Below, one piece after another: positions 26,169 to 34,585 of a stretch of DNA of 64,000 nucleotides; within the stretch, counting starts at the first letter, position 1; each line of letters starts with the position of its first letter. The notes under the pieces were generated by a model. The model ran no database searches and was not told the origin of the DNA. It worked only from the letters and a program-made list of their open reading frames with translations. Origin of the DNA: Sphingobacterium sp. SGR-19. GTDB taxonomy: Bacteria; Bacteroidota; Bacteroidia; Sphingobacteriales; Sphingobacteriaceae. The stretch lies in assembly GCF_011043555.1 (NCBI RefSeq), contig NZ_JAAKGS010000006.1:217244-281243 (forward strand). Direction: 5' to 3'. A program made the position numbers and the translations under genes.

Positions 26169-26939
26169 ATGGAGGAAAGCGAACATACACTGCTGCCAAT
26201 ATGGGAAAAATATCCCGCTATTTTCTCTTCGGAAGAAGCAACAGAGAACAACGAATCTGTTACAGCGCTACTTTCGGACATATTTGTGGGAGGTGATTTC
26301 TATTATTATCTTATTGACATCCGTCAACAAACGTTGAGCCATCAGCATCCGAACCTATGTAAAATACACGGTCTTACATCACAGCCCAAGCACCTGCAGC
26401 ATATCATCAACCTTATTCACCCAGAAGATATCCCTTTCGTGCTCCGGGCAGAGGAATATTGCTATGGAAAAGTAGCGGAAATCGGAGTGCAGCATGTCAG
26501 AAACCTGAAATCCTGCTATTGCTTTCGTATGCGGATTGCTGATGGCAGCTATCATCTCTTTCATCACCAAGCCATCATCGCTGTAGTCGACGACAATGGT
26601 CGAATGTCTCGCAGCCTCAACATCCATACCGACATTCAGGATCTCAGCCGGCAAAATAGTTATATCGCGACACTGATGGGTATTAACGGTTGCACGGATT
26701 TCTATCAAGCAGACCTTTCCTGTGAATTTGGCCTACATAAGACTTGCAATCCGTTTAGCAAACGTGAGCGCGAGATCCTCCGCTTCATTGCTGACGGATT
26801 TTCCAGCGAAATCATAGCTCAGCAATTGGGTATATCCGTACAGACAGTCAATGTCCATCGCAAAAACATGCTAAAAAAAACAAATACTCACAATAGCAGG
26901 GCTCTACTAAAAATGTGTATCGAGATGGGGTTATTATAG
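26169..26939 (+). CDS. PAS-LuxR-type transcriptional regulator, second of a tandem pair
   Basis: A 256-residue paralogue of the preceding gene with the same architecture: LCKIHGLTSQPKHLQHIINL, a HPED motif, the near-identical CFRMRIADGSYHLFHHQAII segment, and a C-terminal HTH (FSKREREILRFIADGFSSEI, then IAQQLGISVQTVNVHRKNML). The start is the ATG at 26169 (MEESEHTLLPIWEKYP), which aligns with the first copy. Its stop lies only 6 bases from the stop of the convergent exporter gene. Confidence 0.88.
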   Translation: MEESEHTLLPIWEKYPAIFSSEEATENNESVTALLSDIFVGGDFYYYLIDIRQQTLSHQHPNLCKIHGLTSQPKHLQHIINLIHPEDIPFVLRAEEYCYGKVAEIGVQHVRNLKSCYCFRMRIADGSYHLFHHQAIIAVVDDNGRMSRSLNIHTDIQDLSRQNSYIATLMGINGCTDFYQADLSCEFGLHKTCNPFSKREREILRFIADGFSSEIIAQQLGISVQTVNVHRKNMLKKTNTHNSRALLKMCIEMGLL

Positions 26940-26945
26940 CCGAAT

Positions 26946-28202
26946 CTATCTAAACAATAACAATGCAATCAACAGTGTAACCACAATATTGAATCCCTGT
27001 GCGATCAGAAACGCATAAAGTGGCTTCTTGTTATTATGCACAAATAGCTCTTTAAAATTCGTTTCCAAACCTATCGATGTAAAAGCTAATGCAAACCATA
27101 AGCTTTGAATACTTTTCAGTTCTGCTTTTACATTGCCGATCTGTTCAGGACTAATGACAAACGAAAACAAGAGGGAAGCAAAAACGAAACCTATTACAAA
27201 TTTTGGAAAACGCTCCCAAATGATTTTTAAGGTTGGTTTCTCGGCCTGCTCTGCACTTTTGGAATGCGAATATGTCCAATAAATACTGATAGCAAACGCG
27301 GCTATGCCGAGCAGGACATTTTGAGAAAATTTCACGATGGTACTAATTTTTAACGCTTCCTCGCCTACCAACGAGCCGGATGCTACAACCGCCCCGGTCG
27401 TATCAATACTCCCACCGAGCCAAGCTCCGGTAACCTCCTGCGATAAGCCCATCCAGTCTGCAAGATAGGGCATAAAAATCATCATCGGAATAGCGGTAAT
27501 CAAAACCAAAGAGACGACATAGGATAGCTTTTTAGCATCTCCTTTAATGGCTCCTGACGTAGCAATAGCGGCCGACACACCACAAATCGAAACAGCCGAC
27601 GAAAGCATCATCGCCATCTCCTGATCTATTTTTAATTTCTTACAAAGCCAAAACGCAAAATACCAGACCGACAATACAACAACCAAAGCCTGAATCAGCC
27701 CTAAAGCTCCAGCTTTCAATATCTCGCTAAAGATAACCGTTGTTCCTAGCAGCACCAAACCTATTTTTACATACAGTTCGGTAGAAAGTGCTTCTTTAAA
27801 CCAAGACGGTAATTTAAAAAAATTGCTGATCAGCAAACCGATACCTAAGCTAAATATAACGGCTTCCAGGTTATACTCCTGTACAGTACTATTGCCTGCT
27901 AAAACCAATGCAAATATGGTTAATACAAAAATGAAAGGAAAAACGACCAAAATTGGCTTTAACGGTTTTCCCAACAACAAGGCTCCCACCAGAGCAGTAG
28001 CGAACACCAATAAAAATTGTGCGCCAATAACCAATAGGTTATCGGGGGATAAGACTTTTGCAAAAAGTATCGCTGACGTATCCCACGAAAAACTTGGTTT
28101 AGGTACGACGATACCAAACAGGGCTAAAAAAATGATAGCTAATCCGAGGATCACGACCACCCAGTCCTCGCTAATCATTATACTTGATTTAGAAGATGAC
28201 AT
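26946..28202 (-). CDS. YeiH-family putative sulfate exporter (PF03601)
   Basis: A 418-residue integral membrane protein with about ten helices. Motifs of the Cons_hypoth698/YeiH family are visible: YNLEAVIFSLGIGLLISNFF, ALVVVLSVWYFAFWLCKKL, MMLSSAVSICGVSAAIATSG, and a late WFALAFTSIGLETNFKELF. Members are annotated as putative sulfate or organosulfur exporters; direct biochemistry is limited. It is the last gene of the long sulfur-related run, 47 bases after the SDR gene, and ends 6 bases from the convergent LuxR gene. Efflux of oxidised sulfur would fit the sulfite dehydrogenase in the same run. Confidence 0.85.
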   Translation of the reverse strand: MSSSKSSIMISEDWVVVILGLAIIFLALFGIVVPKPSFSWDTSAILFAKVLSPDNLLVIGAQFLLVFATALVGALLLGKPLKPILVVFPFIFVLTIFALVLAGNSTVQEYNLEAVIFSLGIGLLISNFFKLPSWFKEALSTELYVKIGLVLLGTTVIFSEILKAGALGLIQALVVVLSVWYFAFWLCKKLKIDQEMAMMLSSAVSICGVSAAIATSGAIKGDAKKLSYVVSLVLITAIPMMIFMPYLADWMGLSQEVTGAWLGGSIDTTGAVVASGSLVGEEALKISTIVKFSQNVLLGIAAFAISIYWTYSHSKSAEQAEKPTLKIIWERFPKFVIGFVFASLLFSFVISPEQIGNVKAELKSIQSLWFALAFTSIGLETNFKELFVHNNKKPLYAFLIAQGFNIVVTLLIALLLFR

Positions 28203-28249
28203 TATATACAGTTAAGGTTTTTTGTAAATGATGGACAATATAAGTATTA

Positions 28250-29158
28250 TTATTTCACTAGATCGGTCAATGCACATTTAATCTCTCCAAAGTCAAAATC
28301 AAATCCATCTTCTACAGTGTATTTGGTTGTCCCCGGAACAGAATGAAGTAGAATACTCGAATCGACGCCTTTTAAAAACGAACCGATATGCGCCATGATC
28401 AGGGGAAGAGGCAGCCCAAAAGAAACTCCCACGCTTTCTCTGAGTACTTTCATAAATGCAACATTAGTGACTGGATTAGGGCTACAGGCATGATAAACCC
28501 GCCGTGGTTGCATCCGCTCGATTATCCACTGTACCAATTTCACAAAATCTCGCTCATGAATCCAACTAACGCATTGACGTCCATCAGAAACTTTCCCTCC
28601 CAGGCCCCATTTCGCTAGTGGAAGTAGTTCCGCTAACATCCCTTGTTGTTTTGACAACACCGGACTGACGCGAAGTATCACCTTTAACGTATCCGGAAGA
28701 TCAAATGCTGAAAAAGCAGCTTCCCATCTTCGGGTCAGTTGAGCTAGATAATCGTCGCCGATTGCCATGCTTGTCTCATCCTGCAATTCGTTTAATCCAG
28801 AAAAAATAGATATACCAGAAAAGTTTATCCAGAGTCGTGGAGGTTTATTACAAGTGGCTATTGCTCTTCCCAAGGCATTAGTTGGTAAAAGGCGAGAATC
28901 TTCAAGAAGCGCTTTATTTTTTGGTGTAAAGCGACATTGTATACTTTTACCACTCAAGTTGATCACGGTATCTGCACCATTCAGCACATTGCCCCAAGCC
29001 CCTACATGCTCACCGTCCCAAAACACATAAGTAACCCCTTCTTCTTTTCTATTCCGCTGCCGAGACAAAATCACTACCTCCCATCCCGAATCCAGAAAAG
29101 CCCTCTTTAACAACGTGCCTAGATGACCGGATCCTCCGGCAAGTACAATCTTTCTCAT
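28250..29158 (-). CDS. TIGR01777-family (YfcH-like) atypical SDR / sugar-epimerase-like protein
   Basis: A 302-residue Rossmann protein. The dinucleotide-binding motif is IVLAGGSGHLGTLLKRAFL; later family motifs are GADTVINLSGKSIQCRFTPK, LLEDSRLLPTNALGRAI, VSWIHERDFVKLVQWIIE, and the HACSPNPVTNVAF segment near the substrate site. NAD(P)(H) binding is likely; the substrate of this family is not established. Its ATG overlaps the stop of the upstream flavoprotein gene by four bases, so the two are probably translated together. Confidence 0.85.
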   Translation of the reverse strand: MRKIVLAGGSGHLGTLLKRAFLDSGWEVVILSRQRNRKEEGVTYVFWDGEHVGAWGNVLNGADTVINLSGKSIQCRFTPKNKALLEDSRLLPTNALGRAIATCNKPPRLWINFSGISIFSGLNELQDETSMAIGDDYLAQLTRRWEAAFSAFDLPDTLKVILRVSPVLSKQQGMLAELLPLAKWGLGGKVSDGRQCVSWIHERDFVKLVQWIIERMQPRRVYHACSPNPVTNVAFMKVLRESVGVSFGLPLPLIMAHIGSFLKGVDSSILLHSVPGTTKYTVEDGFDFDFGEIKCALTDLVK

Positions 29159-30588
29159 AACATTACATCTATATTAAAATGATCCTTTAAAACGAACCGG
29201 GCAGCATGAAATCCGCACATCCCGTGTACGCCCCCTCCCGGAGGTGTAGAGGAAGAAGCTATGTAAACATTTTTATTCGACGTACGATACGGCGTAAGAG
29301 ATAAAGTGGGTCGGGTATACAACTGGAAGATATCCATTACTCCACCATTAATGTCTCCACCAATATAGTTTGGATTATAGGCTTCCATCTGTGTGGGATT
29401 AAAGGTATGTCGTGCCAAAATAGTGTCTTTAAAACCAGGAGCAAAACGTTCAATCTGATTCTCAATATGTGTCGTAAAGTCAACAATAGAGCCATTGGGA
29501 ACATGGCAATAGGCCCATCCTATATGTTTACCTTCAGGAGTCCGGCTTTTATCAAATTGACTAGGCTGGGCAAACAAAACAAACGGCTTCTCTACCACCT
29601 GACCGCTATGGGAATGAAGTTCATTCCGTATTATTTCATCATAGGTATTACCGAGGTGCACCGTTGCTGCTTGTTGACTGTAAGCGTCTTTAAAAGGTGT
29701 GGCATCAGAAAGTGCCCAATCAACCTTAAATACGCCCATGCCATAACGGTACTTTCTCAACTGTTTCCGATAGGAATCGTGCAACTGCAATCCCTCCACT
29801 CTCAGTACTTGCTTGGGCGTTAAATCCAATATCAATATCTTATGTTGGGGGAGCTCCCGCGTATCTTTTACCCAGCATCCTGTTTGTATTTCGCCACCGA
29901 GCGAAATATAATATGCTGCCAGCGCATCGGCGATAGACTGTGAACCATTTTTGGGGATAGGCCAACCGTAACGGTGTCCTACTGCCATCAGTACCAAGCC
30001 AATAGCGGATGTTGCCCAGTTCGATAGCGGTTGTATGCCATGTGCTGCCATTCCTGCCCATAATGCTTTTGCTTTTTTTGTCTTAAACGACGATGCTGTC
30101 CACGTCGCCGGTTTTAAAGCGTTTAGCCCAAAACTTGCCAAATCCAGCGGATGACGAGGGAAACGCAACGGCCCCATGGTATCTAGGGCCAAGCTTTCCC
30201 ATCGGTTAATGATCGGTAGAATCAATCTTGTGTAGGTCTGCGCATCAACTCCTAAATGTTGTGCGGTTTCTTCTAAGCTATGGTATAGCACGCCTGCATC
30301 ACCGCTATCTAAAGGATGTGCCGCGGCATAAGTTGCCTGTGTAAATTCCAATCCGTATTCTTTTAGGGGTATGGAGCGCATAAAAGGGGAAGCCATCGCC
30401 ATGGGATGTATTGCTGAACAAACATCATGCTTGAAGCCCGGCAAGGTTAATTCTTTTGTACGCATACCTCCTCCTGTAGTATTCGCACCTTCCACGATCA
30501 ACGTAGAAAGTCCCTGTTGCTGCAACGTAATCGCGGCAGCAAATCCATTCGGACCGGAACCTATGATGATGGCATCGTATTTTTTCAT
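29155..30588 (-). CDS. Phytoene-dehydrogenase-like FAD-dependent oxidoreductase
   Basis: A 477-residue flavoprotein of the CrtI/COG1233 type. It starts with the FAD-binding motif YDAIIIGSGPNGFAAAITLQ, then LIVEGANTTGGGMRTKELTL and PGFKHDVCSAIHPMAMASPF. The C-terminal signature is NVYIASSSTPPGGGVHGMCG, followed by FHAARFVLKDHF. No carotenoid synthesis genes (crtB, crtE) are nearby, so a carotenoid role is not supported. It lies between the TonB receptor (32 bases upstream) and the SDR gene (4-base overlap). The substrate is unknown. Confidence 0.85.
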   Translation of the reverse strand: MKKYDAIIIGSGPNGFAAAITLQQQGLSTLIVEGANTTGGGMRTKELTLPGFKHDVCSAIHPMAMASPFMRSIPLKEYGLEFTQATYAAAHPLDSGDAGVLYHSLEETAQHLGVDAQTYTRLILPIINRWESLALDTMGPLRFPRHPLDLASFGLNALKPATWTASSFKTKKAKALWAGMAAHGIQPLSNWATSAIGLVLMAVGHRYGWPIPKNGSQSIADALAAYYISLGGEIQTGCWVKDTRELPQHKILILDLTPKQVLRVEGLQLHDSYRKQLRKYRYGMGVFKVDWALSDATPFKDAYSQQAATVHLGNTYDEIIRNELHSHSGQVVEKPFVLFAQPSQFDKSRTPEGKHIGWAYCHVPNGSIVDFTTHIENQIERFAPGFKDTILARHTFNPTQMEAYNPNYIGGDINGGVMDIFQLYTRPTLSLTPYRTSNKNVYIASSSTPPGGGVHGMCGFHAARFVLKDHFNIDVML

Positions 30589-30620
30589 TCTCTCACTAAG
30601 TTACTTACTTTCAGCTAACA

Positions 30621-32693
30621 TCAAAAACGATAGGATAACGCAGTCAAAAACGACCTTCCCTCCCTCGGATAGCCTAAAGCCAAATAATAATCTTTGTCTA
30701 ATAAATTTCGCACTCTTAAATCCAACGAAACACCACGATAAACCGGAACAGAGAACTTCGCATGTAATAAGGCAAAATCTGGTGCTTCATCCCCTGTACT
30801 TGTCATATATCGCTGCCCATAATACTCGATGCTTGCTAGAAAAGCCGATTTAATCTTTGGAATATCAATTTTAGTATACCCTATAGCTTTGTGATTTGGT
30901 ACATCTATAAATTTCTCATCATTTCCGGTTTTGTCCTTTAATGCAATAAAACTATAATTAGCACCCACACTTAAAAATGATAAAGGGTCGTATTCAAAAG
31001 CGAGTTCATATCCTTGAAACACTGCTTTTCCGATATTGACATTTTGATTAATTGGATTGCCATTGTCCAGTTCACCGACTGTCCGAACTAAGATAGCATC
31101 ATGGATGTCATTCACAAAACCAGATACCTCGTAATGAAATAAGGATCCTATTTCCCCGGAATAGGTCAGGTCAAATACCCACGCATACTCCGATTTTAGT
31201 CCGGGATTAGGCACTTGGCTCCCGAATCGACTTGAATATCGTTCTTTTTGCGAAGCAAAACGGGTTCTTTTTGAAGCAGATAACGTGATTTTATGGTTAT
31301 CAACAGGTTCGACAACCAAACCTCCCTTGTAGTCAAACGTCTGATTTGAACCTGTCGGAAAATCAAATAGCACGTCGCGCTCACCTGTATTATAATGTGT
31401 GCCGTATTCCTGTGCTTTGGTATTCCTTCTGGTATTGTAAGACAACCCCAAAATACCTTTTACAGATGAATTTAGCACGATAACATCTTCCACCCCTACA
31501 AAAAAAGTATGATCATTATATTCCTGAACGGGTTCTCCCGCCTTAAAATTCTGCTCAATCTCCAAACGCTCTGCAATTTCGCGATTATGCTCCCGGTGCA
31601 CATCAAATTTTTGATTTAAGGAAAACGTAATAAGGTTATTTTTAATAGCCTCCGAAGTAAGATTTATTATTCCTCCAAATGTATAATCATCATATACACT
31701 CGAGAAAGAAGAGTTTTTATTTTGCAATAGATATTCGTTATCGTCATACTGCCTCATCTCATTAAAATAGGTATCATAATATCCTGTCACATGTAAAAAA
31801 GTCTTTTCCGCAAGCAACGTTTTTGTTTTGAAATAAGCGCTCTTTTTATCATAAACAGGATAATCTCTCCAATTGCTATTTCCGGTCAGCAGTACATTTG
31901 GAGAAATAGCTTTATTTGCATTTTGATAAATAAAACTCAGGGAATATTCATCTGTTTCGTTTGGTGTATAGCCAACTTTTCCGCTCAATTTGATATCTTG
32001 AGAAGAAGCGTGGTTTCTTTTTCCTGCGTCCTGTAAACTGCTGTTCGTTGGTTCAAATTTATTAGATAGCACAAAATCTTTTCTGTCCAAAATAGAAACA
32101 GAACCGAGTGCGTAATACGTGTTTTGTCTAGTCCCCACATTAAAAGAAGAAAAATATCCATTTGCGGCATCGCCTTTTGCCGATATTAAGCCAGATTGCC
32201 CGTTGATATCTAGTTTTTTTATCGGTTTTTTGGAAATGATATTGACGGCACCGCCCATGGTATTTGGTCCGTATTGCACCGATACCAAACCTTTATCTAC
32301 GGAAATGCCTTCTATATCAAATGTATTAAATCTACTCAAATCAAAAGTCCCGTCGTAAGGGGTATAAATGGGAATGCCATCATAAAAAACAGGCGTCCGC
32401 AGGGAATTAAAACCTCTTACCATAATACTGCCCTCATTCCTAGCTCCAAGCTGCGTAATGCTAACACCAGGCAATAAATTGACGGCTTCAACCACATTGT
32501 GCTTGTTAAAGTTCTGTATCTGCGTTGCCGAAACGCGGTTGATCAGTCCTTTGTCAGATCCTTTCCCAAAAATGATAATTTCCTGAATAGCATAATAGAG
32601 GCTTGTACTATCATCCGGTTCAACCTGTCCAAAAGTATCTTGTACAAATAAACAAATCAGAGAAGCCGTCAGTATCTCAAAAACTCTTTTCAT
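30621..32693 (-). CDS. TonB-dependent outer-membrane receptor, 690 aa
   Basis: A complete receptor: signal peptide (FEILTASLICLFVQDTFGQ), TonB-box-like strand (YAIQEIIIFGKGS), plug domain with FNKHNVVEAVNLLPGVSITQ and YGPNTMGGAVNIISKKP, then a 22-strand barrel pattern ending in LDKDYYLALGYPREGRSFLT and a terminal aromatic residue. It lacks the N-terminal CarboxypepD domain found in the two receptors further upstream. It follows the SoxC-like gene by 17 bases and precedes the flavoprotein by 32 bases. The ligand is unknown; context suggests an organosulfur compound or a metal needed by the molybdo- and heme enzymes. Confidence 0.9.
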   Translation of the reverse strand: MKRVFEILTASLICLFVQDTFGQVEPDDSTSLYYAIQEIIIFGKGSDKGLINRVSATQIQNFNKHNVVEAVNLLPGVSITQLGARNEGSIMVRGFNSLRTPVFYDGIPIYTPYDGTFDLSRFNTFDIEGISVDKGLVSVQYGPNTMGGAVNIISKKPIKKLDINGQSGLISAKGDAANGYFSSFNVGTRQNTYYALGSVSILDRKDFVLSNKFEPTNSSLQDAGKRNHASSQDIKLSGKVGYTPNETDEYSLSFIYQNANKAISPNVLLTGNSNWRDYPVYDKKSAYFKTKTLLAEKTFLHVTGYYDTYFNEMRQYDDNEYLLQNKNSSFSSVYDDYTFGGIINLTSEAIKNNLITFSLNQKFDVHREHNREIAERLEIEQNFKAGEPVQEYNDHTFFVGVEDVIVLNSSVKGILGLSYNTRRNTKAQEYGTHYNTGERDVLFDFPTGSNQTFDYKGGLVVEPVDNHKITLSASKRTRFASQKERYSSRFGSQVPNPGLKSEYAWVFDLTYSGEIGSLFHYEVSGFVNDIHDAILVRTVGELDNGNPINQNVNIGKAVFQGYELAFEYDPLSFLSVGANYSFIALKDKTGNDEKFIDVPNHKAIGYTKIDIPKIKSAFLASIEYYGQRYMTSTGDEAPDFALLHAKFSVPVYRGVSLDLRVRNLLDKDYYLALGYPREGRSFLTALSYRF

Positions 32694-32710
32694 ATTACAT
32701 TACTATATGT

Positions 32711-33967
32711 TTAGATATCCTTGATATCTGCCAAGTACACTTCACCACTTTTCTCAATATCCCACCCCACAACAGGATTAAAATGGTAGCCGCCCTTCGA
32801 TTCTCTTGCTTTTACAAGCTGATTATATGTCGGTTGCTCATAACCCGTCTCATCAATCGCTTTACTGAGGACACGCGTAGGCTTTCCGTCCCAGTTCCAC
32901 ATGAATTTAAATGCGGTATGTGCTTTTTCTAACACGGGCCCTTGTAAATGTGCTTCTTGCCAGGTTTTGCCGTTATCTACACTGACCAATACTTTTGCTA
33001 CCTTGCCCCTTCCGCTCCATGCGATGCCCCGTAGTTCTTGCCAGCCTTTTTCAATCTTTTTTGGATACGCGGGATAGGTAATAATCGAACGGGCATCCAT
33101 CACTAGGCTAAACATCCGGATATTCCCGTCTTTGACTTTCTCTGTATATTTCGAAGTTTCCTCCCGGGTCATCACGGGCTCGTCTGTCACTTCGATACGC
33201 CGCAACCATTTGATCTGTGTATTGCCTTCGAAACCGGGAATGACCAATCGCATCGGATAACCCTGCTGCGGGCGGATAGCCTCCCCGTTCTGACCATAGG
33301 CGATGATGGCCTCTGTTAACGCCTCCTTCAGCGGCACACTACGTGCCATCAGCGCACCGTCAGCACCCTCTGCCAACAACCATTTGGCCTCCGGTTTGAC
33401 ACCGAGATCACGTAAAACGGTAGACAATAACACACCCGTCCACTCACTTTGGCTAGTTAACCCACATACTTCTCCCGGTGTCATTTCCCTTTTACCATAA
33501 CGAAAATTACCCGAACATTCAATAAAACAAATTCGTGACACCGAAGGATATTTTTTGATATCTGAAAGCTTCAGACGTATAGGCTTTTCGACCAAACCGT
33601 GAATAAGTAATTCGTGTCGTTCAGGATCTATCTCTGGTATACCGGCATGATGTCTTTCAAAATGCAGATCCGACGGCGTAATCGTACCTTGCAGATCTTC
33701 CAAAGGCGTTCGTGAAGCCGTCGCGTAAGTGGCTATACGCTTGGGGCTATCGAATTTAGAACGATAACCCACTTCGGATGATGGGGCTCCTTGGACCTTG
33801 CTCGGATCAACAACAATCTTTGAGTCAAATTTTGGTTCTATAACCTGATCGGATGTATGTTGATACACCACAAAAACTACCGTCACAATTAAAAACACGA
33901 CAACGGTGACCGTCAACCAACGGACAAGCTTCTGTATTTGCTGAAAATGTTCTTTTTCTACTGACAT
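32711..33967 (-). CDS. soxC: SoxC-type sulfite dehydrogenase, molybdopterin subunit
   Basis: A 418-residue sulfite-oxidase-family protein. Residues 15-35 form an N-terminal membrane helix with no twin-arginine motif before it. The Moco domain (about 85-280) carries the molybdenum-ligand Cys at about residue 151 (FIECSGNFRYGKRE), then GADGALMARSVPLKEAL, QQGYPMRLVIPGFEGNTQIK and KWLRRIEVTDEPV. The C-terminal dimerisation domain includes GRGKVAKVLVSVDNGKTWQE. Relatives oxidise sulfite (or protein-bound sulfur in SoxCD). The cytochrome c gene lies 6 bases upstream and would accept the electrons. No soxXAYZB genes are present in the window, so sulfite is the more likely substrate. Confidence 0.88.
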   Translation of the reverse strand: MSVEKEHFQQIQKLVRWLTVTVVVFLIVTVVFVVYQHTSDQVIEPKFDSKIVVDPSKVQGAPSSEVGYRSKFDSPKRIATYATASRTPLEDLQGTITPSDLHFERHHAGIPEIDPERHELLIHGLVEKPIRLKLSDIKKYPSVSRICFIECSGNFRYGKREMTPGEVCGLTSQSEWTGVLLSTVLRDLGVKPEAKWLLAEGADGALMARSVPLKEALTEAIIAYGQNGEAIRPQQGYPMRLVIPGFEGNTQIKWLRRIEVTDEPVMTREETSKYTEKVKDGNIRMFSLVMDARSIITYPAYPKKIEKGWQELRGIAWSGRGKVAKVLVSVDNGKTWQEAHLQGPVLEKAHTAFKFMWNWDGKPTRVLSKAIDETGYEQPTYNQLVKARESKGGYHFNPVVGWDIEKSGEVYLADIKDI

Positions 33968-33973
33968 AGTATT

Positions 33974-34585
33974 TTATCTTATCTCTGGACCTCCACGCCG
34001 ATCATCCAATACGTATCTTTTCTTTGCTGGCATCTCTACCTGTGGCAAGGTCTTTTCCGTAATAACAAACTCTTCTTCTATGATACCATTCAAATACAGC
34101 AAATAGGCGGTGATATCATAAACCTCTTGATCGGTCAATGAGCCGGGGGCCTCAAACGGCATGGCGCGACGGACGTAATCAAAGATAGTCGTCGCGTAAG
34201 GCCAGTAATTGCCGATGGTATTTCTTCCGGTCGAGTCGGTGACCAGTTTATCTTCGGGTCCTTCATATCCATTGACGCCATGACAACTGGCACATTTATT
34301 TTGGTACACTGCGGCGCCATTTTTCGCCCTGCCTTCGCCTTTCGGTAATCCTTTTCCGTCTGGTCGAACATCGATATCCCATTTAGCAATAAAACTTTTA
34401 TCGGCTGATTTCCCTATCCCAAATTTATCCGGCCACGTTGCTTCGTACGCCTCAAGTCCGTCTGACCAATCTGCTTCATGCAGTTGCACTTGAACGACAG
34501 AAGGATTTTTATCAATAGGATTGCAACGCACAAGCAATGCTACGGCACATCCAAGCAACATATATATGCTCGCATTTTTAATCAT
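33974..34585 (-). CDS. c-type cytochrome, SoxD-like electron acceptor
   Basis: A 203-residue exported protein. The N-terminus is a possible lipoprotein signal (MLLGCAVALLVRC, candidate Cys at 21, although Arg at -1 is unusual). The single heme site is CASCHG at residues 98-102; a likely axial Met is in VRRAMPFEAPGSLTD, followed by the helical EVYDITAYLLYLNG typical of class I cytochromes. It overlaps the upstream DoxX-like gene by 8 bases and lies 6 bases from the SoxC-like gene. It most likely takes electrons from the sulfite dehydrogenase. Confidence 0.88.
   Translation of the reverse strand: MIKNASIYMLLGCAVALLVRCNPIDKNPSVVQVQLHEADWSDGLEAYEATWPDKFGIGKSADKSFIAKWDIDVRPDGKGLPKGEGRAKNGAAVYQNKCASCHGVNGYEGPEDKLVTDSTGRNTIGNYWPYATTIFDYVRRAMPFEAPGSLTDQEVYDITAYLLYLNGIIEEEFVITEKTLPQVEMPAKKRYVLDDRRGGPEIR

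Noticed and set aside
29155..30588. Carotenoid pathway gene
   Set aside because: The protein is CrtI-like, but there are no crtB, crtE or crtY genes and the context is sulfur-related; only the fold family is claimed.
32711..34585. Complete Sox thiosulfate-oxidation system
   Set aside because: Only SoxC-like and a SoxD-like cytochrome are present; soxA, soxB, soxX, soxY and soxZ are absent from the window.
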